NCBI RefSeq assembly: GCF_047601025.1
Contig: NZ_JASGJZ010000001.1
Span: 4,960,001-5,024,000 of the forward strand
Direction: 5' to 3'
DNA from: Pseudorhodoferax sp047601025
GTDB lineage: Bacteria; Pseudomonadota; Gammaproteobacteria; Burkholderiales; Burkholderiaceae_C
DNA: 64,000 bases
Part shown: one piece after another, positions 33,468 through 43,500 of the stretch
How the letters are laid out: every line of letters starts with the position of its first letter
Numbering within the stretch: position 1 is the stretch's first letter
The notes under the pieces: model-generated
Database searches by the model: none
Seen by the model: the letters and a program-made list of their open reading frames with translations, nothing else
What the model was told of the DNA's origin: nothing
Program-made: the position numbers and the translations under genes

Positions 33468-35321
33468 ATGGACGAACTGCTGCCCCACTACGAGCGCGAG
33501 CTCGCCTTTCTGCGCCGGCATGCGGGCGACTTCGCCCTGCGCTACCCCAAGATCGCCGGCCGGCTGATGCTGTCGGGCGACGTGGGCGAGGACCCCCACG
33601 TCGAGCGCCTGATCGAATCCTTCGCGCTGCTGGCCGCGCGGGTGCACAAGCGGCTGGACGACGACTTTCCGCTGTTCACCGAGACTTTTCTCGACGTCCT
33701 GTACCCGCACTACCTGCGGCCGTTCCCGTCGTGCTCGATCGCGCGCTTCGACTTGGGCGGCAGCGCGGCGCAGCTCAGCCAGGGCGCCCAGGTGCCGCGC
33801 GGCACCGTGCTGGGCAGCCGCCCGGTGCGCGGCGTGGCGTGCAAGTTCCGCACCGCCTATGCGGTGGCCCTGCAGCCGCTGCGCGTGGCGGCCGCGTCGT
33901 TCCGCGGCACGCTGCAGGCGCCCGACGGCACGCCGGTGCCGCGCACCGCGACGACGCTGCTGTCGGTGCGGCTGGAGCTGACCTCGCCGCAGGCCACCTG
34001 GGCCTCGCTGGGCACGCCGGCCGTGCGGCTGTACATCGACGGCGAGGCCTCGCAGGTCGCCGCGCTGCGCGAGGCACTGTTCGGCCGCGTCTGCGGCGTG
34101 CTGGTGCAGACGGCGCCGCACGGCCCCTGGGCCGCCGCCCCGGCCGAGGCGCTGCCGCGCGAGGTCGGCTTCGCCGAGGACGAGGCGCTGATCGACTTCG
34201 ACGCCCGCTCGCACCCGGCCTACCGGCTGCTGACCGAGTACTTCGCCTTCCCGGAAAAATTCAACTTCGTCGACCTGCCCTTGCCGCGCAGCGTGCTCGA
34301 CAGCGAGGCGCGCAGCGTGACGCTGCATTTCGCGATGAGCGGCGTGCGCGCCGATTCCGACGAGGCGCGCCTGCTGGAGACGATGTCCGAGCGCAACCTG
34401 CTGACCAGTTGCACGCCGGTGGTCAACCTGTTCCCGCAGCGCGCCGACCCGATCCGCATCACCCACACCGCGTCGTCCTACCCGGTGCTGCCCGATGCGC
34501 GGCGCGCCTTCGGCTTCGAGGTCTACTCGATCGAGAAGGTCTACCGCGTGCGCCAGACGCCACACGGCGAGCAGATCCACGAGTTCAAGCCGTTCTACTC
34601 GCTGCAGCACGACGAACTGCTGGCCGAGGGCGAAGCCGGCAGCGGCCACTACTGGCACGCGCACCGCGACGACACGATGGCCGAGACCAGCCCCGGCTAC
34701 GAGACCGAGCTGTCGATCATCGACATCGATTTCGACCCCGCCGCACCGCAGACCGACACGCTGTCGCTGGAGGTGATGGCCACCAACCGCGACCTGCCCA
34801 ACATGCTGCAGGTGGGCACGGCCGGCGGCGACCTGTTCCTGCAAGGCGGCAGCCTGGCGCGCGAGATCCGCCTGCTGCGCCGCCCCACCCCCAGCCACCG
34901 CTTCGAGCGCGGACGCGGCGCGCTGTGGCGGCTGGTCTCGCACCTGTCGGTCAACCACCTGTCGCTCAGCGGCGGCGGCCAAGACGCGCTGAAGGAGCTG
35001 CTGCGCCTGTACGACCTGCCGCGCAGCCCGATCAACCGCCGCATCCTGGACGCCGTGACCGGCATCGACTACCGGCCCGCCTCGGCCTACCTGCCGGGCG
35101 AGCCCTTCCCGGCCTTCGTGCGCGGCCTGGAGGTGCGGCTGTCGGTGGACGAGCAGCATTTCGCCGGCATCGGCCTGCGCCTGTTCGCCCAGGTGCTGGA
35201 CCACTTCTACGGCCTGTACGTGCATGCCAACAGCTTCGTGCAGCTGACGGTGCTGTCGGCCCGCACGCAGGAGGCCCTGATCGTCTGCCCGCGCCGCAGC
35301 GGCGCCGCACCGCTGCTGTGA
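33468..35321 (+). CDS. tssF: T6SS baseplate protein TssF
   Basis: A 617-residue TssF. It starts MDELLPHYERELAFLRRHAG with FALRYPKIAGRLMLSGD and DPHVERLIESFALLAARVHK, the family signature. FTETFLDVLYPHYLRPFPSC and the later DALKELLRLYDLPRSPINRR are also typical. It forms the baseplate wedge with TssG and TssE. Its TGA overlaps the GTG start of tssG, so the two are translationally coupled. Confidence 0.96.
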   Translation: MDELLPHYERELAFLRRHAGDFALRYPKIAGRLMLSGDVGEDPHVERLIESFALLAARVHKRLDDDFPLFTETFLDVLYPHYLRPFPSCSIARFDLGGSAAQLSQGAQVPRGTVLGSRPVRGVACKFRTAYAVALQPLRVAAASFRGTLQAPDGTPVPRTATTLLSVRLELTSPQATWASLGTPAVRLYIDGEASQVAALREALFGRVCGVLVQTAPHGPWAAAPAEALPREVGFAEDEALIDFDARSHPAYRLLTEYFAFPEKFNFVDLPLPRSVLDSEARSVTLHFAMSGVRADSDEARLLETMSERNLLTSCTPVVNLFPQRADPIRITHTASSYPVLPDARRAFGFEVYSIEKVYRVRQTPHGEQIHEFKPFYSLQHDELLAEGEAGSGHYWHAHRDDTMAETSPGYETELSIIDIDFDPAAPQTDTLSLEVMATNRDLPNMLQVGTAGGDLFLQGGSLAREIRLLRRPTPSHRFERGRGALWRLVSHLSVNHLSLSGGGQDALKELLRLYDLPRSPINRRILDAVTGIDYRPASAYLPGEPFPAFVRGLEVRLSVDEQHFAGIGLRLFAQVLDHFYGLYVHANSFVQLTVLSARTQEALIVCPRRSGAAPLL

Positions 35322-36412
35322 AGACGCCCAGCGCCATCGAGCGGCTGCTCGACAACCCCCACCGCTTCGGCTTCTTCCAGGCCGTGCGCCTGCTCGAGCG
35401 CTGGCTGCAGAACGGGCTGCCGCCCGGCGACGCCGACGTGCTGGCCCGGCGGCTGGCGTTCCGCAACCCGCTGTCGCTGGCCTTCCCGCCCAGCGAGATC
35501 GCCGCGCTGAAGATCGAGCCCAAGGCGCCCGACGACGCGGACGGCGCCGGCGCGCCCGCCCCGGCCAGCCCCGATGCCCCGCTCGCCCCCCGGTCGGTGG
35601 CGCGGGTGGAGCTCACCCCCGCCTTCTTCAACCTGCTGGGCGCCGGCGGCGCGCTGCCCACCCACTACACCGAGCTGGTGGCCGAGCGCGAGGCCCGGTG
35701 GCGCGGGCCCGAGCGCGAGGCGCCGCGCGCGTTCTACGACATCTTCCTGCACCGCGCGACGGCGCTGTTCTACCAGGCCTGGCGCAAGCACCGGCTGGCG
35801 GTGCAGTTCGAGACCGACCGGCGCAACCGCGCGCTGCCGCTGATGCTGGCGGTGGCCGGCCTGGGCCACGCCGGCCTGCGCGACCGCCTGCGCGCGCGCG
35901 AGGGCGGCATCGCCGACGACACGGTGGCGTTCTACGCCGCCACGCTGCAGCACCGGCCGGTGTCGGTCTCGGCGCTGCAGCGGCTGCTGCAGCACTACTT
36001 CAGCACGCCGGTGCGGGTGGACAGCTTCATCGGCCGCTGGTTCACCCTGCCCGAGGCCAACCGCTCGCACCTGGGCCTGGACAACATGCAACTCGGCCGC
36101 GACGCGGTCGTCGGCGAGCGCGTCTGGCAGCGCGACCTGCGGCTGCGCCTGACCTTCGGCCCGCTGCCGCGCGAGCGCTTCAACCGCTTCCTGCCCGGCG
36201 GGCCGGCCGCCATCGCGCTGAAGGAGCTGCTGGCGCTGCTCACCGGCGTGACGCTGGAGTACGAGGTGCGCCTCGTGCTGCGTGCCGAGGACGTGCGCGG
36301 CATCGGCCTGGGCGCGGCCGCGCCGCGCCTGGGCTGGGACAGCTTCCTCCTCACCGGCGCCAGCCCGCACGACCGCAGCGACGCCGGCTACGACCTGCTC
36401 GCGCTGGCCTGA
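35318..36412 (+). CDS. tssG: T6SS baseplate protein TssG
   Basis: A 364-residue TssG. The start is GTG 35,318, overlapping the tssF stop (GTGA). The protein then begins MKTPSAIERLLDNPHRFGFF and QAVRLLERW, the usual TssG opening. FRNPLSLAFPPSEIAAL, FFNLLGAGGALPTHYTELVA, FYDIFLHRATALFYQAWRKH and LGLDNMQLGRDAVVGERVWQ are conserved. An Ala/Pro-rich insertion near residue 75 is the only unusual part. Confidence 0.95.
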   Translation: MKTPSAIERLLDNPHRFGFFQAVRLLERWLQNGLPPGDADVLARRLAFRNPLSLAFPPSEIAALKIEPKAPDDADGAGAPAPASPDAPLAPRSVARVELTPAFFNLLGAGGALPTHYTELVAEREARWRGPEREAPRAFYDIFLHRATALFYQAWRKHRLAVQFETDRRNRALPLMLAVAGLGHAGLRDRLRAREGGIADDTVAFYAATLQHRPVSVSALQRLLQHYFSTPVRVDSFIGRWFTLPEANRSHLGLDNMQLGRDAVVGERVWQRDLRLRLTFGPLPRERFNRFLPGGPAAIALKELLALLTGVTLEYEVRLVLRAEDVRGIGLGAAAPRLGWDSFLLTGASPHDRSDAGYDLLALA

Positions 36413-36474
36413 CCCGCCGGCACCGCCCCCCAAAATCGCCCCCCTATCCACTACCGTACGCGGCGCCCTCGCCC

Positions 36475-39216
36475 ATGGCCACCCACCTCAAGACCCTGAT
36501 CTCCAAGCTCAACGACACCACGCGCCGCGCCGCCGAGCGCGCCGCCAGCCTGTGCATGGCGCACGGCCACTACGAGGTGGACCTGGAGCACCTGTTCCTG
36601 GCCCTGCTGGAACAGCCGCAAAGCGATTTCGTGCTGCTGTGCCGGCGTTTCGAAATCCCGGTCGAGGCGCTGCAGCGCGACCTGGAAACCGAGATCGGCC
36701 GCTTCAAGAACGGCAACGCCCGCACCCCGGTGTTCAGCCCGCACCTGCCCACGCTGCTGGAACACGCCTGGCTGATCGCCTCGCTCGAATCGCACCTCAC
36801 CCGCGTGCGCAGCGCCCACCTGCTGCTGGCGCTGCTGACCGAGCCTTCGCTCAGCCAGCTGGCCTACCGCGGCAGCAAGCTGTTCACCAAGTTCAAGCTC
36901 GACGAGCTGAAGCACCGGCTGCCCGAGCTGACTGCCCGCAGCCAGGAGGCCGCCGATGCGCTGCGCAGCGCCGATGCACCGGCCGGCGACGACGCGCCCG
37001 GTGCCGATGCCCCGCAGCCCGGCGCGCCCGGCAAGACGCCGGCGCTCGACCAGTACACCACCAACCTCACCCAGCGCGCCCGCGACGGCAAGCTCGACCC
37101 GGTGATCGGCCGCGACACCGAGATCCGCCAGGCCATCGACATCCTGATGCGCCGGCGCCAGAACAACCCCATCCTCACCGGCGAGGCCGGCGTGGGCAAG
37201 ACCGCCGTGGTCGAAGGCCTGGCGCTGCGCATCGCCGCCGGCGACGTGCCGCCGCCGCTGCAGGGCGTGGCGCTGCACGTGCTGGACATGGGCCTGCTGC
37301 AGGCCGGCGCCAGCGTGAAGGGCGAGTTCGAGAACCGGCTGAAGAACGTGATCGACGAGGTGAAGAAAAGCCCGCACCCGATCATCCTGTTCATCGACGA
37401 GGCCCACACCATGATCGGCGCCGGCGGCCAGGCCGGCCAGAACGACGCCGCCAACCTGCTCAAGCCCGCGCTGGCGCGCGGCGAACTGCGCACCGTGGCC
37501 GCCACCACCTGGAGCGAGTACAAGAAATATTTCGAGAAGGACGCGGCCCTGGCCCGCCGCTTCCAGGTGGTGAAGGTGGAAGAGCCGAGCGAAGCCCTGG
37601 CCAGCGCGATGCTGCGCGGCATGGCGCCGCTGATGGAAAAGCACTTCAACGTGCGCATCTTCGATGAAGCCATCACCGAGGCCGTGCGCCTGTCGGCGCG
37701 CTACATCAGCGGCCGCCAGCTGCCCGACAAGGGCATCAGCGTGCTCGACACCGCCTGCGCCAAGGTGGCCCTGGGCCAGGCCGCGGTGCCGGCGGCGATC
37801 GAGGACCTGGTCAAGCGGCTGGAGCGCCGCAGCGCCGAGATCGCCGCGCTGGAGCGCGAAGCCGCCGCCGGCCGGCCGCATGCCGACGCGCTGGCCGAGC
37901 TGCGCGCCGAGCGCCAGGCCGACGAGACCGCGCTGGCCGCCCTGAACAGCCGTTATGCCGCCGAGAAGGCGCTGGTGGGCGAGATCCAGCAGCTGCGCAC
38001 ACAGCTCGAAGCGCAGCCGGCCACGGCCGCGCCCGAGACCCCGGAAACGCCCGCGGCACCGCCCCCCGAAGCGAAGAAAAAGCCCGCCCGCAAGACCGCC
38101 GCCACCAAGGCCCCGGCGCCCTCGCCCGAGCAGGCCCTGCTGACGGCCAAGCTCGACGAGCTGGCCCAATTGCAGGGCGAATCACCGCTGGTGCCGATGC
38201 AGGTGGACGGCCACGTGGTGGCCGAGATCGTGGCCGCCTGGACCGGCATCCCGCTGGGCAAGATGGTCAAGGACGAGATCCGCACCGTGCTCCAGCTCAA
38301 GCCGCTGCTGGAAGAGCGCGTGCTCGGCCAGTCGCATGCCATCGAGGCGGTGGCGCAACGCGTGCGCACCTCGCGCGCCCAGCTCGAAGACCCGAACAAG
38401 CCCAAGGGCGCGTTCCTGTTCGTCGGCCCCAGCGGCGTGGGCAAGACCGAGACCGCGCTGGCGCTGGCCGACGTGCTGTACGGCGGCGAGAAAAAGCTCG
38501 TCACCATCAACATGAGCGAGTACCAGGAGGCGCACACCGTCTCCGGCCTGAAAGGCTCGCCGCCCGGCTACGTGGGCTATGGCGAAGGCGGCGTGCTGAC
38601 CGAGGCGGTGCGCCGCAACCCGTACAGCGTGGTGCTGCTCGACGAGGTGGAAAAAGCCCACCCCGACGTGCTGGAGCTGTTCTACCAGGTGTTCGACAAA
38701 GGCCTGATGGACGACGCCGAAGGCCGCGAGATCGACTTCCGCAACTGCATCATCATCCTCACCAGCAACATCGGCTCGGGCCAGATCATGCAGGCCTGCC
38801 TGAACAAGACGCCCGATGAAATGCCCCCGCCCGACGCCCTGCTGGAGGCGGTGCGCCCCGCGCTGTACAAGGTCTTCAAGCCCGCCTTCCTGGGCCGGAT
38901 GAAGGTGGTGCCCTTCTACGCCATCAGCGACGAGGTGCTGGAACGCATCATCCGCCTGAAGCTCGACCGCATCGCCGCGCGCGTGCAGGCCAACCACCGC
39001 GCCGCCTTCGACTACGACACCAGGCTGGTCGAGGCCGTGCTGGCCCGCTGCACCGAGGTGGACACCGGCGCGCGCAACGTGGACCATATCCTCAACGGCA
39101 CGCTGCTGCCTGAAATCGCCGAAGCCGTGCTGGCCCGCATGGCCGAGGGCGCGGCGGTGCAGCGCATCAAGGTCACGGCGGCCAAGAATGGCGACTTCCG
39201 CTACACGGTGGCCTGA
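36475..39216 (+). CDS. tssH: T6SS sheath-disassembly ATPase TssH (ClpV)
   Basis: A 913-residue AAA+ ATPase that recycles contracted sheaths. It starts MATHLKTLISKLNDTTRRAA. Two ATPase domains are seen: Walker A GEAGVGKT with ILFIDEAHTMIGAGG, and Walker A GPSGVGKTE with VVLLDEVEKAHPDVLE. Between them is the coiled-coil middle domain. An Ala/Pro/Lys-rich insertion at about residues 510-560 is longer than usual. The N-domain shows the ClpV repeat (HGHYEVDLEHLFLALLEQPQ). It ends the core plus-strand arm. Confidence 0.96.
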   Translation: MATHLKTLISKLNDTTRRAAERAASLCMAHGHYEVDLEHLFLALLEQPQSDFVLLCRRFEIPVEALQRDLETEIGRFKNGNARTPVFSPHLPTLLEHAWLIASLESHLTRVRSAHLLLALLTEPSLSQLAYRGSKLFTKFKLDELKHRLPELTARSQEAADALRSADAPAGDDAPGADAPQPGAPGKTPALDQYTTNLTQRARDGKLDPVIGRDTEIRQAIDILMRRRQNNPILTGEAGVGKTAVVEGLALRIAAGDVPPPLQGVALHVLDMGLLQAGASVKGEFENRLKNVIDEVKKSPHPIILFIDEAHTMIGAGGQAGQNDAANLLKPALARGELRTVAATTWSEYKKYFEKDAALARRFQVVKVEEPSEALASAMLRGMAPLMEKHFNVRIFDEAITEAVRLSARYISGRQLPDKGISVLDTACAKVALGQAAVPAAIEDLVKRLERRSAEIAALEREAAAGRPHADALAELRAERQADETALAALNSRYAAEKALVGEIQQLRTQLEAQPATAAPETPETPAAPPPEAKKKPARKTAATKAPAPSPEQALLTAKLDELAQLQGESPLVPMQVDGHVVAEIVAAWTGIPLGKMVKDEIRTVLQLKPLLEERVLGQSHAIEAVAQRVRTSRAQLEDPNKPKGAFLFVGPSGVGKTETALALADVLYGGEKKLVTINMSEYQEAHTVSGLKGSPPGYVGYGEGGVLTEAVRRNPYSVVLLDEVEKAHPDVLELFYQVFDKGLMDDAEGREIDFRNCIIILTSNIGSGQIMQACLNKTPDEMPPPDALLEAVRPALYKVFKPAFLGRMKVVPFYAISDEVLERIIRLKLDRIAARVQANHRAAFDYDTRLVEAVLARCTEVDTGARNVDHILNGTLLPEIAEAVLARMAEGAAVQRIKVTAAKNGDFRYTVA

Positions 39217-39245
39217 CACAACCTGCGAACGACGGAGCGCACCCC

Positions 39246-39596
39246 ATGAGCAACCCCCAACACGCCAGCCTGGCCGCCGCCTGCCGGCAAGACAGCTGGG
39301 CCCGGCTGGCGCCGCGCCTGCTGGCGCTGCACATCGACCCTAGCGCCGGCCCGCAGCGGCTGGTGCAGCTGCTGGAAGAGGCCGACGCCCGCGTGCGCGT
39401 CGACGCCAGCCACGTGCTGCGCGCCATGTCGCGCCACGCCTGGCGCGTGCAGGCGCTGGCGGGGCCGTACCGCGGCTCGCCGCGGCTGGGCTTCCAGGTG
39501 GCGGCCGGCCGCCAGACCTGGTGGCTGCAGTTCGAGCAGATGCCGCGCCTGCGCATCGTGCGCATCGAGCGCCTGCCGGACAGCACGGCGGTCTGA
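39246..39596 (+). CDS. Small uncharacterised protein between tssH and vgrG3
   Basis: A 116-residue protein starting MSNPQHASLAAACRQDSWAR. It is Arg- and Ala-rich, with a helical first half and a C-terminal half that looks like a small beta sheet (GSPRLGFQVAAGRQTWWLQF, RLRIVRIERL). No family is recognised. It has no signal peptide or membrane segment. It sits 29 nt after tssH and 12 nt before vgrG3 in the same direction, so a link with spike loading is possible but unproven. Confidence 0.6.
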   Translation: MSNPQHASLAAACRQDSWARLAPRLLALHIDPSAGPQRLVQLLEEADARVRVDASHVLRAMSRHAWRVQALAGPYRGSPRLGFQVAAGRQTWWLQFEQMPRLRIVRIERLPDSTAV

Positions 39597-39608
39597 CGGC
39601 GTGACCGG

Positions 39609-42488
39609 ATGAGCCTGTACGACACCCTCCTGGCCGCGCTGTCGGGCGCGCCGGTGCAAGGCACGCGGCTGCTGCGGCTGCACACGCCGCTGGGCCCCGA
39701 CGTGCTGCTGGCCGAGCGGCTGGCGCTGCACGAATGCATCGGCCCGATGGCCGACGGCGATGCCGATGCCGAGGCGCCGCCGGCCGGCCTGCAGGCCACG
39801 GTGCACGCGCTGGCGGCCGACACCCACCTGGAGCTCAAGCGCCTGCTGGGCCAGCCGGTGCTGCTGGAATTGGCGCGCGCCGACGGCAGCCTGCGCCACT
39901 GGCACGGCCACGTCACCCAGGCCGCGCTGCTGGGCAGCGACGGCGGCCTGGCGCGCTACCGGCTGCAGGTGCAGCCCTGGCTGGCCATGCTGGCCCACCG
40001 CCGCGACGCCTGGGTGTTCCAGGACCAGACGGTGGTGGACATCATCGAAGAGGTGTTCGCCGACTATTCGGCCCAGGGCCGGCTGGTGCCGGCCTGGCGC
40101 TGGCAGCTGCTGGACCCGGCCGCCTACCCGCGCCGCAGCCTGTGCATCCAGTACCAGGAGAGCGACCTGGCCTTCGTGCAGCGGCTGCTGCGCGAGGAGG
40201 GCCTGTTCTGCTGGTGGGAGCACCACGGCGACCTGGCCGACGAGCACCTGGGCGCCCACACGCTGGTGATCGCCGACCACAACGGCGCCTTCGAGCACGA
40301 CCTGGGCGCCGTGCGCTACACCCAGGCCGCAGCCGGCCAGGCCAGCGACAGCCTGGTGCGCCTGGCCCGCAAGGCGCGCGTGGCCACCGCCCGGCTGGAG
40401 CAGGCCAGCGCCGACTACCGCAGCCTGGACCTGCGCCCGGTGCAGCAGACCGGCCAGGGCGTGCCCGCCGGCCTGGAGCACCTGGCGCTGGTGGACGTGC
40501 CGGGCCAGTACGCCTACGAGGACACCGCCCAGGGCGAGCGCCTGGCGCTGCGCCAGATGCAGGCGCTGGACGCGCACCGCGAGCGCCTGCAGGCCAGCGG
40601 CACCCTGCGCGACGCCGCCCCGGGCGCCACCTTCACCCTCATCGACCACCCGCTGCACGACGGCCTGGACCCCGCGCGCGACCGCTTCGTCATCCTCTCG
40701 GCCCGCCACGTCGCGCGCAGCAACCTCAGCGCCGACCTCAAGGCCCGGGTGCACGCGCTGCTGGGCGCGATCGCGCTGGACCGTGCCGGTGCCAGCGTGT
40801 CCACCGCCCCGGCCAACGCCGGTGACGAACCCCTCTACCAAACCCACCTGCAGCTGCAGCGCCTGGCGCTGCCCGTGCGCCTGGCCGCGCTGGACGCCCA
40901 CGGCCTGCCCGACGTGCGCCTGTGCCCCCGCCCCACCGTCCACGGTGTGCAGACCGCCCTGGTCGTCGGCTCCGGTGGGCCCGTGCACACCGACCGCGAC
41001 CACCGCATCCAGCTGCAGTTCCACTGGCAGCGCGGCGCCAGCGGCAGCCACCGCCTGCCAGCCCCCTCCGGCGACGACAACGCCCCGGCCAACGACCACA
41101 GCGGCACCTGGGTGCGCGTGGCCGAATCCGTCGCCGGCGCCAACTGGGGCCAGAACTTCATCCCCCGCGTCGGCCAGGAGGTGCTGGTCGGCTTCCTCGG
41201 CGGTGACATCGACCGCCCCGTCGTCCTCGGCAGCGTCTACAACGGCAGCGGCCTGGCCGATGCCCAGGGCAACCAGGCCGGCGCCGGTGCTGCGGGCGCC
41301 GTGGGTGATGCCCCGGCCTGGTTCCCAGGCGCCCGGGCCGAGGGCCGCCTGCAGGCCCACCAGCACCCCGCCGTGCTCTCCGGCATCAAGTCCCAGGAGC
41401 TCTGCGCCAGCAGCCACGGCAGCGGCGGCTTCAACCAGCTCGTCTTCGACGACTCGCCCGGTGCCGGCCGCATCGAGCTGGCCTCCAGCAGCGCCCAGAC
41501 CCGGCTGCAGCTGGGCCACCTGCTGCACCAGGTGGACAACCGCCGCCTGCAGCCCCGCGGCCACGGCTTCGACCTGGCCACCCAGGCCTGGGGCGCCGTG
41601 CGCGCCGGCCAGGGCATCCTGATCAGCGCCCACCGGCGCCCCGACAGCGCCCGCCACATCGACCCGCGCGAGCCCCGCGCCCAGCTCGACCAGGGCCGCG
41701 AGTTGCTCCACGCCCTGGCCGAGACGGCCCACAAGCACAACGCCAAGCTCGCCACCGAGCCCGACGTGGTGGGCGCGAAGAAGGACGACAAGGCCCGCCA
41801 GCTGCCCGTGGAGCAAGGCCTGTGGGCCAGCGACGACAGCCTGGCCGGCACCGAGCAGCGCGGCGCGCAGGACGATGGCGAGAACGACCCAGCCGCCACC
41901 ATCGGCGGCGGCGCCGGCACCGTCAACGCCTGGGGCCGCCCCGACCTCGTCATCGCCGCCCCCGCCGGCATCGCCCTGCACACCCCGGCCGCCCACATCG
42001 CCTCCTCCGGTGCCACCACCGCCCTGGCCGCCGCCCAGGACATCCAGCACGTCGCACAGGCCCACCACAGCCTCGCCGCCAAGGACGGCATCGTCCTCTT
42101 CACCTACGGCAAGGCCGCCAACCCGCAAAAGCCCAACACCGAGACCGGCATCGCCCTGCACGCCGCCAGCGGCAGCGTGAACACCCAGAGCCAGACCGCC
42201 GCGACAAAGCTGACCGCCGACAAGGCCATCGACGTCGCCAGTACCACTGGCATTGTGCGCATCGCCGCGCCGCAGCACGTGCTGCTCACCGCCGCAGGGG
42301 CCGCCATCCACCTCGATGGACCCAACATCACCCTCAAGGCGCCCGGCAAGGTCGAGTTCAAAGCCTCCGCCAAGGAACTCGCCAGCGCCGGCGGGGCTTC
42401 CGCTGAGCTTCAACTCAAGAAGCCCAGCGCTCTAAAGGGATGTGCCAAGAGCTTACAGGCAGCTGCCCGTACCGGAGCAGCCATTTGA
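39609..42488 (+). CDS. vgrG: VgrG spike protein 3 (TssI), VasX-cassette type
   Basis: A 959-residue VgrG from a different lineage than vgrG1 and vgrG2: same architecture, clearly diverged sequence. The gp27-like base (LCIQYQESDLAFVQRLLREE) is followed by the OB domain (SGTWVRVAESVAGANWGQNF, IPRVGQEVLVGFLGGDIDRP) and DUF2345 (DLVIAAPAGIALHTPAAHIA). It ends after KVEFKASAKELASAGGASAE without a transthyretin-like tail. Cargo is instead carried through the DUF4123 chaperone encoded next. Its 3' half is repeated at 47,608-49,368. Confidence 0.95.
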   Translation: MSLYDTLLAALSGAPVQGTRLLRLHTPLGPDVLLAERLALHECIGPMADGDADAEAPPAGLQATVHALAADTHLELKRLLGQPVLLELARADGSLRHWHGHVTQAALLGSDGGLARYRLQVQPWLAMLAHRRDAWVFQDQTVVDIIEEVFADYSAQGRLVPAWRWQLLDPAAYPRRSLCIQYQESDLAFVQRLLREEGLFCWWEHHGDLADEHLGAHTLVIADHNGAFEHDLGAVRYTQAAAGQASDSLVRLARKARVATARLEQASADYRSLDLRPVQQTGQGVPAGLEHLALVDVPGQYAYEDTAQGERLALRQMQALDAHRERLQASGTLRDAAPGATFTLIDHPLHDGLDPARDRFVILSARHVARSNLSADLKARVHALLGAIALDRAGASVSTAPANAGDEPLYQTHLQLQRLALPVRLAALDAHGLPDVRLCPRPTVHGVQTALVVGSGGPVHTDRDHRIQLQFHWQRGASGSHRLPAPSGDDNAPANDHSGTWVRVAESVAGANWGQNFIPRVGQEVLVGFLGGDIDRPVVLGSVYNGSGLADAQGNQAGAGAAGAVGDAPAWFPGARAEGRLQAHQHPAVLSGIKSQELCASSHGSGGFNQLVFDDSPGAGRIELASSSAQTRLQLGHLLHQVDNRRLQPRGHGFDLATQAWGAVRAGQGILISAHRRPDSARHIDPREPRAQLDQGRELLHALAETAHKHNAKLATEPDVVGAKKDDKARQLPVEQGLWASDDSLAGTEQRGAQDDGENDPAATIGGGAGTVNAWGRPDLVIAAPAGIALHTPAAHIASSGATTALAAAQDIQHVAQAHHSLAAKDGIVLFTYGKAANPQKPNTETGIALHAASGSVNTQSQTAATKLTADKAIDVASTTGIVRIAAPQHVLLTAAGAAIHLDGPNITLKAPGKVEFKASAKELASAGGASAELQLKKPSALKGCAKSLQAAARTGAAI
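40720..42400. repeat. vgrG3 3' half, repeated at 47,608-49,280
   Basis: The vgrG3 segment from NLSADLK to the end of DUF2345 recurs in the headless vgrG. The offset changes only from 6,883 to 6,880 bp. The repeat flanks the first DUF4123 - VasX - immunity cassette, so recombination across it would swap the second cassette onto vgrG3. Confidence 0.8.
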
Positions 42489-42504
42489 AAAGGCGAAGCC
42501 TTTC

Positions 42505-43500
42505 ATGAATCTCGTAGAGGCGCTAATTCAGCCGGCCATCGCGACATTGCGACGCCATGCTCGCGAAGAGCCACTGAGCCTATTCATCGATCCAACGCTT
42601 GTCGATCCAATTGTTCTGCTGTGCGACTCCGTAGATCTGGATGCTTCAGCACAAGCGTGGGTCAAAAAAAATATAATTCGCCTGCCATTTATTCACAATG
42701 ACTTCGATCCGGAGCGTCAGCCGTATATTTTGCACTTGCCGAACGAAAGTTCTGCAGAGCGGATCGTAAATGAGGCATTGCGTTTCGCAATCGAAGAGTC
42801 GCTCAGTCTCCGTCAAGAAAGTCCTGGCGCACGTAGCGTATGCGGTGTGATTGTTGGTGATGATAACCCATTCCAAACAGCACGACGCCTAGCTCAACTG
42901 GCACGCATCAAACCACAAGAACAGCAGCCTTGGTATCTACGCTATTGGGATCCACGAGTTATTTGGCACCTACCCAGAATCCTTCCCGCCTCACTCTGGG
43001 AGGAGATTTCGAACAACATTGGCTCTTGGCTGACCATAGGTCCGCAACGACAACTTCAACTCTTCACGCCAGATTCGAAAAAAGAAATTGAACCCTTGAG
43101 AACCCCCCTACAGATTCAGAATCAAATATGGGACCGCCTATCCCTGATCGGCCCAACCAATCAAGTTCTGACGATAGGAGAGGATTTTGGAATTGACCCA
43201 ACACCAACCCAGGCGCAACGCATCGAGAAACTTCTAACGAGGGCAGCCCAAACTTGGGGATTGGCCGCAGACGGAGACGGTATTGTTTTTGCGGTTGCGG
43301 GACTGACCTCGCATGATCGGTTCGACGAACATCCATTAGTCGCCGCAGCTCTCCAGGCTGCGGCGCGAGAAAATAAATCTATCGGCACAGTACTGGCGGA
43401 TTTTGATGACACATTCTGGGCCGAAGTGAGTAACGGTCGCTGGGCACAACCTGCACAGCACAACAACGAAATGCGAACAAGGAAAAAGGTCGCACCATGA
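42505..43500 (+). CDS. DUF4123 effector chaperone, VasW-like
   Basis: A 331-residue DUF4123 protein (Tap/TEC group) that loads a T6SS effector onto VgrG. LSLFIDPTLVDP opens the domain. HNDFDPERQPYILHL, VCGVIVGDDNPFQTARRLAQ and YLRYWDPRVIWHLPRILP are typical. The start at 42,505 follows AAAAGGCG; an ATG at 42,442 inside vgrG3 is an alternative. Its stop overlaps the effector start by ATGA. Composition drops sharply from the very GC-rich vgrG to near-even, a sign of foreign origin. It pairs with the VasX-like effector next door. Confidence 0.88.
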   Translation: MNLVEALIQPAIATLRRHAREEPLSLFIDPTLVDPIVLLCDSVDLDASAQAWVKKNIIRLPFIHNDFDPERQPYILHLPNESSAERIVNEALRFAIEESLSLRQESPGARSVCGVIVGDDNPFQTARRLAQLARIKPQEQQPWYLRYWDPRVIWHLPRILPASLWEEISNNIGSWLTIGPQRQLQLFTPDSKKEIEPLRTPLQIQNQIWDRLSLIGPTNQVLTIGEDFGIDPTPTQAQRIEKLLTRAAQTWGLAADGDGIVFAVAGLTSHDRFDEHPLVAAALQAAARENKSIGTVLADFDDTFWAEVSNGRWAQPAQHNNEMRTRKKVAP

